A model generated the notes under the pieces. That model had not been told where the DNA came from. It worked only from the letters and a program-made list of their open reading frames with translations, and did not search any database. A stretch of DNA of 8,234 nt from an uncultured Paracoccaceae bacterium (GTDB taxonomy: Bacteria > Pseudomonadota > Alphaproteobacteria > Rhodobacterales > Rhodobacteraceae), in assembly GCA_937900975.1 (NCBI GenBank), contig CALCPC010000752.1, positions 1 to 8,234 of the forward strand. The letters are read 5' to 3'. Both the position numbers and the translations under genes were made by a program. How positions within the stretch are numbered: the stretch's first letter is position 1; every line of letters begins with the position of its first letter. Positions 1 to 7,680 of this stretch are shown here, piece after piece.

Positions 1-3000
1 CACTTCATGCAGGTGCCGTTGCGCACCAGCGTGAAGTTTCCGCATTCCTCGCACGGGTCGCCCTCATACCCCTGCATCCGCGCCTTTGTCCGCTGGTCAA
101 GCGCTGTGGCCGACATCGCCTCCACCGTTGTGACCGCCGGGGTTTCCAGACCTGGGCTCAGCGCGGCGCCGCCTTGCAAAAGCATCAACTCCTGCGGCAA
201 ACGCTTGCGCAAATAGCCGGTTGAGGACACTTGGCGGATCATCTCGATGGAGGCTTGGGTCACCTCAGGCTCCACCGCGCGCACGTTCGACACGCCCTCT
301 TCCTCGCCGCGCCCGATCTCGTCAAAGCCCTGACCGTCCGGCACCACATGGGCAAGGTCGGTGCGGTCGAGATAGCTGATCGCCAGTTCGCGGAAGATGT
401 AGTCGAGGATCGACGTCGCGTTTTTGATGCTGTCATTGCCCTGAACGATGCCCGCAGGCTCAAACCGGGTGAACGTGAACTGGTCGACGAAACGCTCCAG
501 CGGGACGCCGTACTGCAGACCGATGGAGACGGCGATCGAAAAGCTGTCCATCATCGCGCGGAAGGCGGACCCTTCCTTGTGCATGTCGATGAAAATCTCG
601 CCCAAGCTGCCATCGGTGTATTCGCCCGTGCGCAGATAGACTTTGTGGCCGCCGACGACCGCCTTTTGGGTATAGCCCTTGCGGCGGTGGGGCAATTTTT
701 CCCGGCGGGAGCGGACCTCCTTGACGATGATCTTCTCGACCACTTTCTCGGCCACAATCGTGGCTTTTTCGACCGGGTTGGCCTCCAAAAACGCCTCGTC
801 CGCGTCCTCTTCGATCAGCGCGGCGGAAAGCGGCTGCGACAGCTTCGATCCGTCCCGATACAGCGCGTTCGCCTTCACGCCAAGCGACCAGGACAGTTCA
901 TAGGCGGCTTTACAATCCTCGACGCTGGCATCGTTGGGCATGTTGATCGTTTTGGAAATCGCCCCCGAGATAAAGCTTTGGGCCGCGGCCATCATGTGGA
1001 TGTGGCTTTCGACCGACAAAAACCGCGTGCCGGTTTTACCGCAGGGGTTGGCGCAGTCGAACACGGCATAGTGCTCGGGCTTCAGATGCGGCGCGTCTTC
1101 CAACGTCATCGTGCCGCAAACATGGGCGTTGGCCGCATCGATCTGCGCGCGGCTATAGCCAAGATGACGCAACAGGTCGAACCCAGGGTCGGCCAGCTTT
1201 TCGTCCGGGATGCCGAGGACGTCGCGGCAGAACCCTTCCCCCAGCGTCCACTGGTTGAAGACAAAGCGGATGTCGAAAGCGGACGGAAGCGCCGCCTCGA
1301 CCTTGCGGATTTCCTCAGCACCGAAGCCGTGGCCGACAAGGGTTGTCGGGTTGATGCCCGGCGCGTTGCCAAGCGTCGCGTGCCCAACCGCGTAGGCGAT
1401 GATTTCCTCGATCTCGGCGGGGCTGTAGCCCAGCGTCTCGAGGGCCGCGGGAACTGACCGGTTGATGATCTTGAAATATCCGCCACCGGCAAGCTTCTTG
1501 AACTTGACCAGCGCGAAATCGGGCTCAATCCCGGTCGTGTCGCAATCCATGACAAGGCCAATGGTGCCGGTCGGCGCGATCACGGTCGCTTGGGCGTTCC
1601 GGTAGCCATGCGCAGCACCCATCGACAGCGCCTCATCCCAGATACCCCGGGCCAAATCGACAAGGCCGGGGTCCGGGCAATTTGCGGCGTCGAGCGGGAC
1701 GGGTTTGACGGCCAGCGCCTCATACCCATCCGCCTCAGAATAGGCCGCGCGACGGTGGTTGCGCATCACGCGCAGCATCGCCTCGGCGTTGGGCGCATAG
1801 CCCGGGAAGGGCCCCTGCTCTGCCGCGATTTCCGCCGATGTCAGATAGCATGTTCCGGTCATGATCGCGGTCAGCGCACTGCAACGCGCGCGCCCCGCCT
1901 CGCTGTCGTAGCCGAGCCCGAGGGTCATGAGGCGGCCGCCGATATTGGCGTAGCCCAGTCCTGTGGTGCGGAACTTGTAGCTTAGCTCCGCAATCGCGGG
2001 CGACGGAAACTGCGCCATCATCACCGAGATTTCAAGCGTCAGCATCCACAACCGCGAAGCATGGACATAGCCATCGGCATCGAAGCGACCTTGGTCAAGG
2101 AAGGTAAGCAGGTTCAGCGACGCCAGGTTGCAGGCTGTGTCGTCGAGGAACATGTATTCCGAGCATGGGTTAGAGCCGCGGATCTGGCCATCGGCCGGAC
2201 AGGTGTGCCAGGCATTGATGGTGTCGTGAAACTGGATCCCCGGGTCGGCGCAGGCCCACGCGGCATGGCCGATCTGCTCCCACAGATCGCGGGCCTTGAC
2301 GGTCTTGGCGACCTTGCCGTCGGTCCGGCGGATCAACGCCCAATCCGCGTTGTCCCGCACGGCTTGCAAAAACGCATCCGTGACGCGCACCGAGTTGTTG
2401 GAGTTCTGACCCGACACGGTCAGATAGGCATCCGAATCCCAATCGGTATCGAACACCGGAAACTCGATCGCGCTATAGCCTTGGGCTGCGTATTGCAGGA
2501 TCCGCTTGGTGTAGCTTTCGGGGATCTTCGCGCGCCGCGCGTCCTTGATCGCGGCCTTCAGCCCGGCATTCGCCGCCGGGTCGAGCGCGTCGGCCTCGGC
2601 GCCGTCCCAGGCGCGGATCGCCGCGAAGATCGCGTTCAGCTTCTCCTCGTGCAGTTTTGAGCCTGCGACGAGCGCCGCGACCTTCTGCTCCTCCACCACC
2701 TTCCAGTTGATGAACTGCTCGATATCGGGGTGATCCATGTCACAGATCACCATTTTCGCCGCGCGCCGCGTCGTGCCGCCCGATTTGATGGCGCCCGCCG
2801 CCCGGTCGCCAATCTTGAGAAAGCTCATCAGACCGGAGGATTTGCCGCCCCCCGCCAGAGGCTCATTCGCACCGCGCAGCGACGAAAAATTCGTGCCCGT
2901 GCCAGAGCCATATTTGAAAAGCCGCGCCTCGCGCGTCCAAAGATCCATGATCCCGCCATCGTTGACGAGGTCATCCTCAACCGACTGGATGAAACAAGCA

Positions 3001-3590
3001 TGCGGTTGGGGGTGCTCGTAGGCAGAGCGCGATTTCGTCAGTTTGCCGGTTTGCCAATCGACGTAAAAATGCCCCTGGCTGGGCCCATCGATGCCATAGG
3101 CCCAGTGCAGCCCGGTGTTGAACCATTGCGGGCTGTTGGGGGCTGCCATTTGGGTGGCCAGCATGTAGCGCATTTCGTCGAAATAGGCGCGGGCGTCGCT
3201 TTCCTCGGTAAAGTAGCCGCCCTTCCACCCCCAATAGCACCAAGCCCCGGCCAGGCGATCGAAGACCTGTTTTGCCGTCTTCTCGCCGACAAAGCGGTCC
3301 TCCTCGGGCAGCTTGGCCAGCGCGGCCTCATCGGGGACGGAGCGCCACAGAAACTCTGGCACCCCTTTTTCGCGCACTATCTTCAACACCGACGGGACGC
3401 CTGCCTTGCGGAAATATTTTTGCGCCAAGACGTCGGCTGCGACCTGGCTCCACCCCTCCGGCACTTCAAGCCCGGTCGCGGAAAACACGATGGAGCCATC
3501 GGGATTGCGGATCTCGGACGCTGTGTCGCGGAAAGAGAGGTCGCCATAAGCGCCCGTCTCGGTGGTGGTATAGCTGCGGTCGATTTTCAT
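1..3590 (-). CDS. nrdJ: Vitamin B12-dependent (class II) ribonucleotide reductase, C-terminus cut by window edge
   Basis: This enzyme reduces ribonucleotides to deoxyribonucleotides in the cytoplasm, using adenosylcobalamin to make the active-site thiyl radical, so it works with or without oxygen. The minus frame is open from the ATG at 3590 to the window edge (1196 residues visible). The class II signature is complete: redox Cys199 (HACFIQ), the N-x-C-x-E motif Asn474/Cys476/Glu478 (SNPCSE, thiyl radical cysteine), and Cys487 exactly 11 residues later, the spacing known from the Lactobacillus and Thermotoga enzymes. The C-terminus has the cysteine cluster Cys1180, Cys1183, Cys1194 ([17 protein letters not shown]), which in this family relays electrons from thioredoxin; the final Cys and tail lie off the edge. 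The start is supported by a GAGAGG sequence 6 nt upstream and by family-like N-terminal sequence. No ATP-cone is evident at the N-terminus. It is a lone gene, divergent from the Rieske gene. Confidence 0.96.
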   Translation of the reverse strand, partial: MKIDRSYTTTETGAYGDLSFRDTASEIRNPDGSIVFSATGLEVPEGWSQVAADVLAQKYFRKAGVPSVLKIVREKGVPEFLWRSVPDEAALAKLPEEDRFVGEKTAKQVFDRLAGAWCYWGWKGGYFTEESDARAYFDEMRYMLATQMAAPNSPQWFNTGLHWAYGIDGPSQGHFYVDWQTGKLTKSRSAYEHPQPHACFIQSVEDDLVNDGGIMDLWTREARLFKYGSGTGTNFSSLRGANEPLAGGGKSSGLMSFLKIGDRAAGAIKSGGTTRRAAKMVICDMDHPDIEQFINWKVVEEQKVAALVAGSKLHEEKLNAIFAAIRAWDGAEADALDPAANAGLKAAIKDARRAKIPESYTKRILQYAAQGYSAIEFPVFDTDWDSDAYLTVSGQNSNNSVRVTDAFLQAVRDNADWALIRRTDGKVAKTVKARDLWEQIGHAAWACADPGIQFHDTINAWHTCPADGQIRGSNPCSEYMFLDDTACNLASLNLLTFLDQGRFDADGYVHASRLWMLTLEISVMMAQFPSPAIAELSYKFRTTGLGYANIGGRLMTLGLGYDSEAGRARCSALTAIMTGTCYLTSAEIAAEQGPFPGYAPNAEAMLRVMRNHRRAAYSEADGYEALAVKPVPLDAANCPDPGLVDLARGIWDEALSMGAAHGYRNAQATVIAPTGTIGLVMDCDTTGIEPDFALVKFKKLAGGGYFKIINRSVPAALETLGYSPAEIEEIIAYAVGHATLGNAPGINPTTLVGHGFGAEEIRKVEAALPSAFDIRFVFNQWTLGEGFCRDVLGIPDEKLADPGFDLLRHLGYSRAQIDAANAHVCGTMTLEDAPHLKPEHYAVFDCANPCGKTGTRFLSVESHIHMMAAAQSFISGAISKTINMPNDASVEDCKAAYELSWSLGVKANALYRDGSKLSQPLSAALIEEDADEAFLEANPVEKATIVAEKVVEKIIVKEVRSRREKLPHRRKGYTQKAVVGGHKVYLRTGEYTDGSLGEIFIDMHKEGSAFRAMMDSFSIAVSIGLQYGVPLERFVDQFTFTRFEPAGIVQGNDSIKNATSILDYIFRELAISYLDRTDLAHVVPDGQGFDEIGRGEEEGVSNVRAVEPEVTQASIEMIRQVSSTGYLRKRLPQELMLLQGGAALSPGLETPAVTTVEAMSATALDQRTKARMQGYEGDPCEECGNFTLVRNGTCMK

Positions 3591-3649
3591 TCTCTGCCTC
3601 TCATGTGCAGTTGTGCGATGTTGCCAGTCGGCGCCGGAGCCGGACCTGA

Positions 3650-3665
3650 CCACCATATGTGGTGT
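3650..3665 (-). promoter_or_regulatory. Possible NrdR box (proximal)
   Basis: On the nrdJ strand the sequence is ACACCACATATGGTGG, which matches 12 of 16 positions of the general NrdR-box consensus as I remember it (ACACWATATMTWGTGT). It lies about 60 nt upstream of the nrdJ start. NrdR represses ribonucleotide reductase genes, usually through paired boxes, so the location is sensible. The match is imperfect and the assignment is an inference. Confidence 0.3.
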
Positions 3666-3686
3666 TCCGTTTGGCTGCCTGCACAA

Positions 3687-3714
3687 ATTGAAGGGCGAAC
3701 CGCGGCCGTTTCAA
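3687..3714 (-). promoter_or_regulatory. Candidate sigma70-type promoter for nrdJ
   Basis: On the minus strand TTGAAA (3714-3709) is followed after 16 nt by TTCAAT (3692-3687). These are 5/6 and 4/6 matches to the -35 and -10 consensus, in the AT-richer part of the leader. A start near 3680 would put the proximal NrdR-like site just downstream of transcription initiation. This is pattern matching only, and other placements are possible. Confidence 0.22.
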
Positions 3715-3731
3715 CCGATTTATTCACCAAA

Positions 3732-3747
3732 ATACAAGATTTAGGGG
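3732..3747 (-). promoter_or_regulatory. Possible NrdR box (distal)
   Basis: On the nrdJ strand the sequence is CCCCTAAATCTTGTAT, a 12/16 match to the remembered NrdR consensus and visually close to the CCCC-start, TTGT-end version I associate with alphaproteobacteria. Exactly 31 bp further upstream (3763-3778) is a half-matching site beginning TCACAAAAT; about 31 bp is the usual spacing of paired NrdR boxes. The partner is degenerate (7/16 identical to this box), so the pair is tentative. Confidence 0.4.
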
Positions 3748-4067
3748 TTGACGCGATTCTCCTCACAAAATCGGCGCCAGCGCGGCTTGCGAGCGGTTGA
3801 ATTCCTTAACGAATTGGCGAATCAAGGCGCCGTTTTTCGCAGAAGAAGCAGCGGCTTACGCCCAAGCTTTCATCTGGCAAAAGGTAAATGCGCCAAACCC
3901 GCGTTAACGCTTTGTGGCCATCGCCCCACACACGCCCCGCCAAGGAAGTGAGAGAATCGGCAGCCCGAGCACGACATCCCATAGGGCTAAAATGTCGGTT
4001 CCGGACCGCTCTGCCGCCCCAACACCCGCTATCGCGGAAGGGAGGACGCCAAACCATCCCAAGAAAC

Positions 4068-4072
4068 AGGAG
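4068..4072 (+). promoter_or_regulatory. Ribosome binding site AGGAG for the Rieske gene
   Basis: AGGAG sits 7 nt before the ATG at 4080. It selects this ATG over the in-frame ATG at 3888, which lacks a comparable site. Confidence 0.8.
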
Positions 4073-4079
4073 ACCGCCG

Positions 4080-5249
4080 ATGCCTGCCTTCGATCACCTC
4101 GCCGCCCCGCTGGCGCGCGTCCAGCGGCCCGTCACAGACGCGAACGTTCTGCCCAATGCGCTCTACACCGAGGCCGAGAGCCTTGAGATCGAACGGCGCC
4201 ATGTCTTCAACCCCGGTTGGTCTTGTCTCGGCTTTGCCCATGACGCGCCCGGTCCCGGCGATGTCTGCCCGGTGGACCATCTTGGGCAACCGCTTTTGAT
4301 GGTGCGCGACGCCGCTGGAACGCTGCGCGTTTTTGAGAACGTGTGCCGGCACCGGGGCATGATCCTGGTCGAGAAGCCGCAGAAAACAAATTTGATCCGG
4401 TGCCCCTATCATTCTTGGTGCTACAGCCATGCCGGCGCTTTGAAAGCCACACCCCATGTCGGCGGCGCAGGCATCAATGCCCATGATGCCATCGACCCAG
4501 AGCGCACCGGTCTGACCGAGATCAAAAGCGCGGAGTTCTTCGGCCTCGTCTTTGTCGATGTCAGCGGCACGGGGCCGGCCTTCGCCGATTGGATCGCGCC
4601 CCTTCAAACCCGCTGGGCCGACTTTGCGGGGCGCGCGCTCTACCATGGGGGGGCGAGCTCCAGCTTTACACTGAATGTCGCCTGCAACTGGAAACTTGCG
4701 GTCGAGAACTACTGCGAAAGCTATCATCTGCCGTTCGTCCATCCGGGCCTGAACACGTATTCCCGGCTGGAAGATCATTACCATATCGAACCGCCTGGCT
4801 TTTTCTCGGGCCAGGGCACGCGCGTCTACGCCCCCGATCTCGGTGAGACGTCGTTTCCGGATTTTGCGGGGCTGCCCTCGGTTTGGGATACCACGGCGGA
4901 ATATATTGGCCTTTACCCCAATGTTCTTCTTGGCATCCACCGCGATCACGCCTACGCGATCCTGCTGTCGCCAGAGGGGCACGAAACCACGCGGGAGCGG
5001 GTGGAAATCTTCTATGCCACGCAAGAGGCCGCGACAGCACCCGCGTTTGAGCCGCTGCGCCAAAAGAATGCGGCGCTGTGGAAGGCGGTGTTTGAGGAAG
5101 ACATTTTCGTTGTCGAGGGGATGCAAAAGGGGCGCCGTGCGCCGCATTTCGACGGCGGACGTTTTTCGCCCGCGATGGACGGCCCGACGCATTGCTTTCA
5201 CGCCTGGGTGGCCGAGCGGATCTCATCCGGGATCGCCCCCGGCGACTAG
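4080..5249 (+). CDS. Rieske [2Fe-2S] non-heme iron oxygenase, alpha subunit
   Basis: This is a 389-residue ring-hydroxylating-type oxygenase alpha subunit, normal length for the family. Residues about 45-160 form the Rieske domain, with cluster ligands Cys89-x-His91 and Cys108-x2-His111 (CRHRG ... CPYHSW). The catalytic domain has the mononuclear iron ligands His216 and His221 (ENYCESYHLPFVH) and probably Asp341 (EEDIFVVEG). The residue three before His216 is Glu213. Carnitine oxygenase CntA has a glutamate at the equivalent place, whereas classical aromatic dioxygenases have an aspartate. This leans toward the quaternary-amine/betaine demethylase-like branch (CntA, GbcA, choline monooxygenase-like), but the substrate is not established. 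Such enzymes need a separate ferredoxin-type reductase, and none is encoded here. No signal peptide is seen, so it is cytoplasmic. The stop codon TAG overlaps the palindromic element at 5247-5361; the C-terminal sequence looks complete. Confidence 0.92.
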   Translation: MPAFDHLAAPLARVQRPVTDANVLPNALYTEAESLEIERRHVFNPGWSCLGFAHDAPGPGDVCPVDHLGQPLLMVRDAAGTLRVFENVCRHRGMILVEKPQKTNLIRCPYHSWCYSHAGALKATPHVGGAGINAHDAIDPERTGLTEIKSAEFFGLVFVDVSGTGPAFADWIAPLQTRWADFAGRALYHGGASSSFTLNVACNWKLAVENYCESYHLPFVHPGLNTYSRLEDHYHIEPPGFFSGQGTRVYAPDLGETSFPDFAGLPSVWDTTAEYIGLYPNVLLGIHRDHAYAILLSPEGHETTRERVEIFYATQEAATAPAFEPLRQKNAALWKAVFEEDIFVVEGMQKGRRAPHFDGGRFSPAMDGPTHCFHAWVAERISSGIAPGD

Positions 5250-5361
5250 AGCATTTTCCGTTCAAAGTGAGTCAGTCATCATCAGAAAACGCGTTCAAGA
5301 TCAGCATCCTGCTGATCTTGAGACAGCGATTTCTGATCCAATGTGAACGGAAATTGCTCTA
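5247..5361. mobile_element. MITE-like nested palindromic element, 115 bp, at the Rieske stop codon
   Basis: The ends are inverted repeats: TAGAGCATTTTCCGTTCA (5247-5264) and TGAACGGAAATTGCTCTA (5344-5361), matching at 17 of 18 positions. Inside is a second arm pair (5281-5292 with 5326-5337, 11/12 matching) and a central perfect 12-bp pair (5295-5306 with 5310-5321) around a TCC loop. The whole unit can fold into one long interrupted hairpin. Both ends carry TA, consistent with target duplication by an IS630/Tc1-mariner-type transposase. No transposase is encoded, so it would be non-autonomous. The left TA supplies the first two bases of the oxygenase TAG stop. In RNA it could also serve as a 3' stem-loop or terminator for that gene. 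Copy number elsewhere in the genome is unknown. Confidence 0.6.
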
Positions 5362-5654
5362 AAGGCCGGGCCAGTCAGCCGCGGCCCGCGCGGCTCAAGA
5401 CACGCGCGCGCCAAAGGGCCGAGGGCGCGCGCTCCGAAGGAGCGGAAAGGAACTAGCGCCGAAGGGGCGGCATGGGGCACACGCCGAGGGCGCCGAACGG
5501 AAGAAGCCGCCGAAGCGCCCCGCGGCCTAGGATCTTAAGCACGTTTCTGACAAGGCCGCCCCCTCTGTCGAAGGGGTCAAGCGCCGCGCTGCCGAGACCC
5601 GCGCTGCGCGGGCCACGCCCCCCGCTTGGCCGCATCGCGCCCAAGCGGGGTCGA
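5362..5654. other. GC-rich, hairpin-dense convergent intergenic region
   Basis: No credible gene is seen between the convergent Rieske and galM genes. The stretch is packed with short perfect inverted repeats: 5377-5383/5389-5395 (7 bp), 5404-5412/5424-5432 (9 bp), 5430-5435/5439-5444 (6 bp, GAA loop) and 5598-5603/5607-5612 (6 bp), besides the 10-bp stem listed separately. Several CC-GAA-GG or CC-GAG-GG mini-hairpins recur between about 5418 and 5515. None has a following T-run. The open plus frame here is a GC-driven artefact with arginine- and proline-rich, non-family sequence. Confidence 0.6.
5620..5650 (-). terminator. Stem-loop just downstream of galM
   Basis: CCCCGCTTGG (5620-5629) and CCAAGCGGGG (5641-5650) form a perfect 10-bp stem with an 11-nt loop, beginning 4 nt after the galM stop. 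Its position fits the 3' end of the minus-strand operon. No U-tract follows, so it may be a 3' stabilising structure or part of a factor-dependent terminator rather than a textbook intrinsic one. Confidence 0.5.
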
Positions 5655-6656
5655 TCACGCGACCGGTGCAATCGTCAGCGACAAGTGCTGGCGATACGGT
5701 TCTTCGGGCGTTGCGATAACGCTTGGCCAGTCGGGCCTGTTGGGGCTGTCGGGGAATTTTTGCGCCTCAAGGCAGATGCCGGCGAAGGCACCGTACTGGG
5801 CGCCGTCATGCCCCGGATGCGCGATCGCCATCGTCGGCGCGTTAAAAAGCTGCAGACCCGGCTGGTCGGTGACGACTGGCAGGCCAAGCCCCGTCTCCGG
5901 ACCTATCAGACGCGCGGCCGGCGCAGAGACCGGACGCCCCGGGCGCAGGACAAGGTTCAAGTCCACCCCGACGCCCGCAGGATCCTGCGCCGCGGGCGTG
6001 GTCATCTGGCGAAAGTCCAGCCGCGTGCCGGCCACCGGCAGGACCGCGCCCGTCGGGATCAGGGTGGCATCCACCGGGGTGTAGTGCTCGGCGTCGATCT
6101 CCAAAAGATGGCCATTCGTGTCGCCGGAACCGTGCAAGTTATAATAGTTGTGCTGTGCAAGGTTGATCGGCGTCGGCCGGTCCGGCGCGCCGGTCATCGT
6201 CAGCGTCAGCGTCGGTCCGTCGAGCGCCATGGAAATCTCAAAATCGACGCGCCCGGGATAGCCCATTGCGCCCTCCGGGCTGTGGTGGCGCAAGATCAGC
6301 CCGCCGGTCGCGGTCTCCATCTCCCAGATTTGTTTGCCAAGCCCCGCGGGCCCGCCATGCAGATGATGCGCCCCCTCGTTGGCGACCAGCGTCACCGTCT
6401 CGCCGCCAAGCGGGAAGGTTGCGTTGGCGATCCGGTTGGCGACGCGACCCGCGACGATGCCAAAAGACTTCGAATGCGTGAGGTAGGGGGGAAAACTGTC
6501 GAAACCCAGAATGCAAGGCACGGCACGCCCAGCGGCGAAGACACGCCAGTCACGCATCAGCGCGCCATAGTTCAACACAGCAATCCGGCTAGTGGCGCTT
6601 TCCAACACCGCTTCGCGGATCTCCCTTCCGTCGTGCCGACCGACAGTGCGGATCAC
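5655..6656 (-). CDS. galM: Aldose 1-epimerase (mutarotase), GalM family
   Basis: This 333-residue cytoplasmic enzyme interconverts alpha and beta anomers of a free aldose. Family landmarks are in order: Arg71 in GRVANRI, the LHGG motif with His100, His169 in AQHNYYNLHG (the general acid), Asp232 in VDLNLVL, and Glu297 in CLEAQKFPDSPN (the catalytic base). Length and spacing match the Lactococcus-type enzyme. Translation starts at a GTG that overlaps the TGA stop of the upstream Ldh gene by 4 nt (GTGA), so the two are probably translationally coupled; a GGCGGGGGCGGC run precedes the start. It is the last gene of the minus-strand cluster and is followed by a stem-loop. The sugar is unknown: members act on galactose, glucose, arabinose or other sugars, so the symbol denotes the family rather than a proven galactose role. 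Confidence 0.92.
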   Translation of the reverse strand: MIRTVGRHDGREIREAVLESATSRIAVLNYGALMRDWRVFAAGRAVPCILGFDSFPPYLTHSKSFGIVAGRVANRIANATFPLGGETVTLVANEGAHHLHGGPAGLGKQIWEMETATGGLILRHHSPEGAMGYPGRVDFEISMALDGPTLTLTMTGAPDRPTPINLAQHNYYNLHGSGDTNGHLLEIDAEHYTPVDATLIPTGAVLPVAGTRLDFRQMTTPAAQDPAGVGVDLNLVLRPGRPVSAPAARLIGPETGLGLPVVTDQPGLQLFNAPTMAIAHPGHDGAQYGAFAGICLEAQKFPDSPNRPDWPSVIATPEEPYRQHLSLTIAPVA

Positions 6657-7660
6657 GCCGCCCCCGCCAGGCGTTCGATCTCGGCCAGAAGCGTGGGGTT
6701 CGGCGTCAGCCCCGCGCGCGCCGCACGGGCCCGCGCCTCCAGCCGCCGCGTGCCTGGAAGCCGCGCGCCGTCCATCTCTGCGTATAGCCCGGCCAAGGCC
6801 GCGACCCGGGCGCCAAACCCATCCCCTGAAAGCGGCCCGGGATCCAGCGCGAGAAGCGTTTGACCAAGGTCGGGCGGACCGCCATCCGCATCGAACAGCG
6901 ACGAGGCCTCGGCGCCCAGCGCGCCGCCGGCCAGACAGGCGGACATCACCTCCACCATCAACGCCAAGGCCGCGCCCTTGGCGCCACCGGCAGGTGCCAT
7001 GCTGCCCTGCAGCGCCAGTGCCGCATCGGTCGTCGGCGCACCGTCAGGACCAAAAGCCCAGTCGCCCGGGATCGGCGCGCCAACCTCGCGCGCGGCCAGG
7101 ATCTTGCCGCGCGCAACGGTGGTCAACGCCATGTCGATCACCAATGGGGACGGCGCCATCGGCGCAGCAAAGGCAATCGGGTTGGTGCCAAGGATCGGCT
7201 GCGCACCGCCCCACGGGGCCATCGCCTTGGGCGAATTGCCCCACACAAAGGCGATCAATCCCTGTTCGGCAAGACGCTCACAAGCCTGTCCCGCCACCCC
7301 GAAATGATGCGAGCGGTGGATTGTCGCCGCAGCGATGCCGAGGCGCGGCGCCCGCTCTGCCAGTGCCGTGATCGCGAGATCGAAGGCGGGATAGGCAAAC
7401 CCATGGCCCGCGTCGATGCGCACCGCTCCGGGGCGCATATCGACAAGGTCCGGGACCGCCGTGCCCCGCACTTTGCCCGCCCGCACTTGCCCGACATAGC
7501 TTGGCACCCGGCTAAGCCCATGGCCGCCCTGCCCGTCCGCCTCGGCCCGCACCAAGGCCAGGGCCGTTGGGCCGGCCTGCAGCGCCGTTGCCCCCGCCGC
7601 CATCAACGCCCGACGCGCCAGATCCTCCGCCGCCGCCAAAGACAGTGTGCCGTCGCGCAT
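6653..7660 (-). CDS. Ldh2-family NAD(P)-dependent oxidoreductase (malate/L-lactate/sulfolactate dehydrogenase-like)
   Basis: This 335-residue protein belongs to the Ldh2 fold family (YiaK, AllD, DpkA, ComC), which interconverts 2-hydroxy (or 2-amino/imino) acids and 2-oxo acids with NAD(P)H. Visible landmarks are His47 and Arg51 in GGHGLSRVPSYV, the His pair 118-119 in SHHFG, GTNP at 158-161, Asp176 in VIDMAL, and the late GGAKG at 225-229. That last motif usually has an aromatic or His residue where this protein has Ala227. I chose the ATG at 7660 because GGAG lies 6 nt before it and the protein then begins like relatives. The upstream in-frame ATGs at 7672 and 7717 would add 4 or 19 residues; the longer extension is a proline run read from the inverted repeat. 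The gene lies downstream of the UxaA-family gene and overlaps galM by 4 nt. The exact substrate (sugar-derived 2-oxo acid, sulfolactate, malate or other) is open. Confidence 0.88.
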   Translation of the reverse strand: MRDGTLSLAAAEDLARRALMAAGATALQAGPTALALVRAEADGQGGHGLSRVPSYVGQVRAGKVRGTAVPDLVDMRPGAVRIDAGHGFAYPAFDLAITALAERAPRLGIAAATIHRSHHFGVAGQACERLAEQGLIAFVWGNSPKAMAPWGGAQPILGTNPIAFAAPMAPSPLVIDMALTTVARGKILAAREVGAPIPGDWAFGPDGAPTTDAALALQGSMAPAGGAKGAALALMVEVMSACLAGGALGAEASSLFDADGGPPDLGQTLLALDPGPLSGDGFGARVAALAGLYAEMDGARLPGTRRLEARARAARAGLTPNPTLLAEIERLAGAA

Positions 7661-7666
7661 CGCGCT

Positions 7667-7670
7667 CTCC
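7667..7670 (-). promoter_or_regulatory. Ribosome binding site deciding the Ldh-family start
   Basis: GGAG on the minus strand is 6 nt before the ATG at 7660. It overlaps the alternative ATG at 7672-7670, which itself has no well-placed site. This favours the 335-residue form. Confidence 0.6.
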
Positions 7671-7680
7671 ATGTCTGGGT

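Larger units (their letters stand above)
3591..4079. other. Divergent intergenic region between nrdJ and the Rieske oxygenase gene
   Basis: This 489-bp stretch contains no convincing gene. The nrdJ-proximal half (about 3680-3830) is relatively AT-rich and probably carries the nrdJ promoter and two NrdR-box-like sites. The Rieske-proximal half holds a 10-bp perfect palindrome (GCGTTAACGC, 3901-3910) and a small inverted repeat (AATTC-6 nt-GAATT, 3800-3815), either of which could be an operator, though nothing identifies the regulator. The Rieske reading frame stays open upstream to 3888, but that extension has no ribosome binding site and no family-like sequence. I saw no B12-box motif, so a cobalamin riboswitch is not supported. 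Confidence 0.7.

Noticed and set aside
231..1457. 408-residue open frame on the plus strand
   Set aside because: It lies antisense to nrdJ, whose catalytic and structural motifs are continuous through this region. The product is Arg/Asp/Val-rich with no family resemblance, as expected for an antisense frame in GC-rich DNA.
3748..3776. TTGACG at 3748 as a plus-strand promoter for the Rieske gene
   Set aside because: No acceptable -10 hexamer occurs 16-18 nt downstream, and it is over 300 bp from the gene.
2730..3800. 356-residue open frame on the plus strand
   Set aside because: It is antisense to the N-terminal third of nrdJ and runs through its regulatory region. It has no recognisable domain.
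3888..4079. N-terminal extension of the Rieske protein from an upstream in-frame ATG
   Set aside because: The 64 extra residues look like translated leader. There is no ribosome binding site there, whereas AGGAG lies 7 nt before the ATG at 4080.
3591..4079. Cobalamin riboswitch controlling the B12-dependent reductase
   Set aside because: No GCCACTG-type B12 box was found on either strand of the leader, and the nrdJ side shows NrdR-like sites instead.
4029..5201. 390-residue open frame on the minus strand
   Set aside because: It is antisense to the Rieske gene, which has all its metal ligands and a good ribosome binding site.
5472..6863. 463-residue open frame on the plus strand
   Set aside because: It covers non-coding hairpins and then the antisense of galM. 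The composition is Arg/Pro/Ala-rich and low complexity, while galM on the other strand has its full catalytic set.
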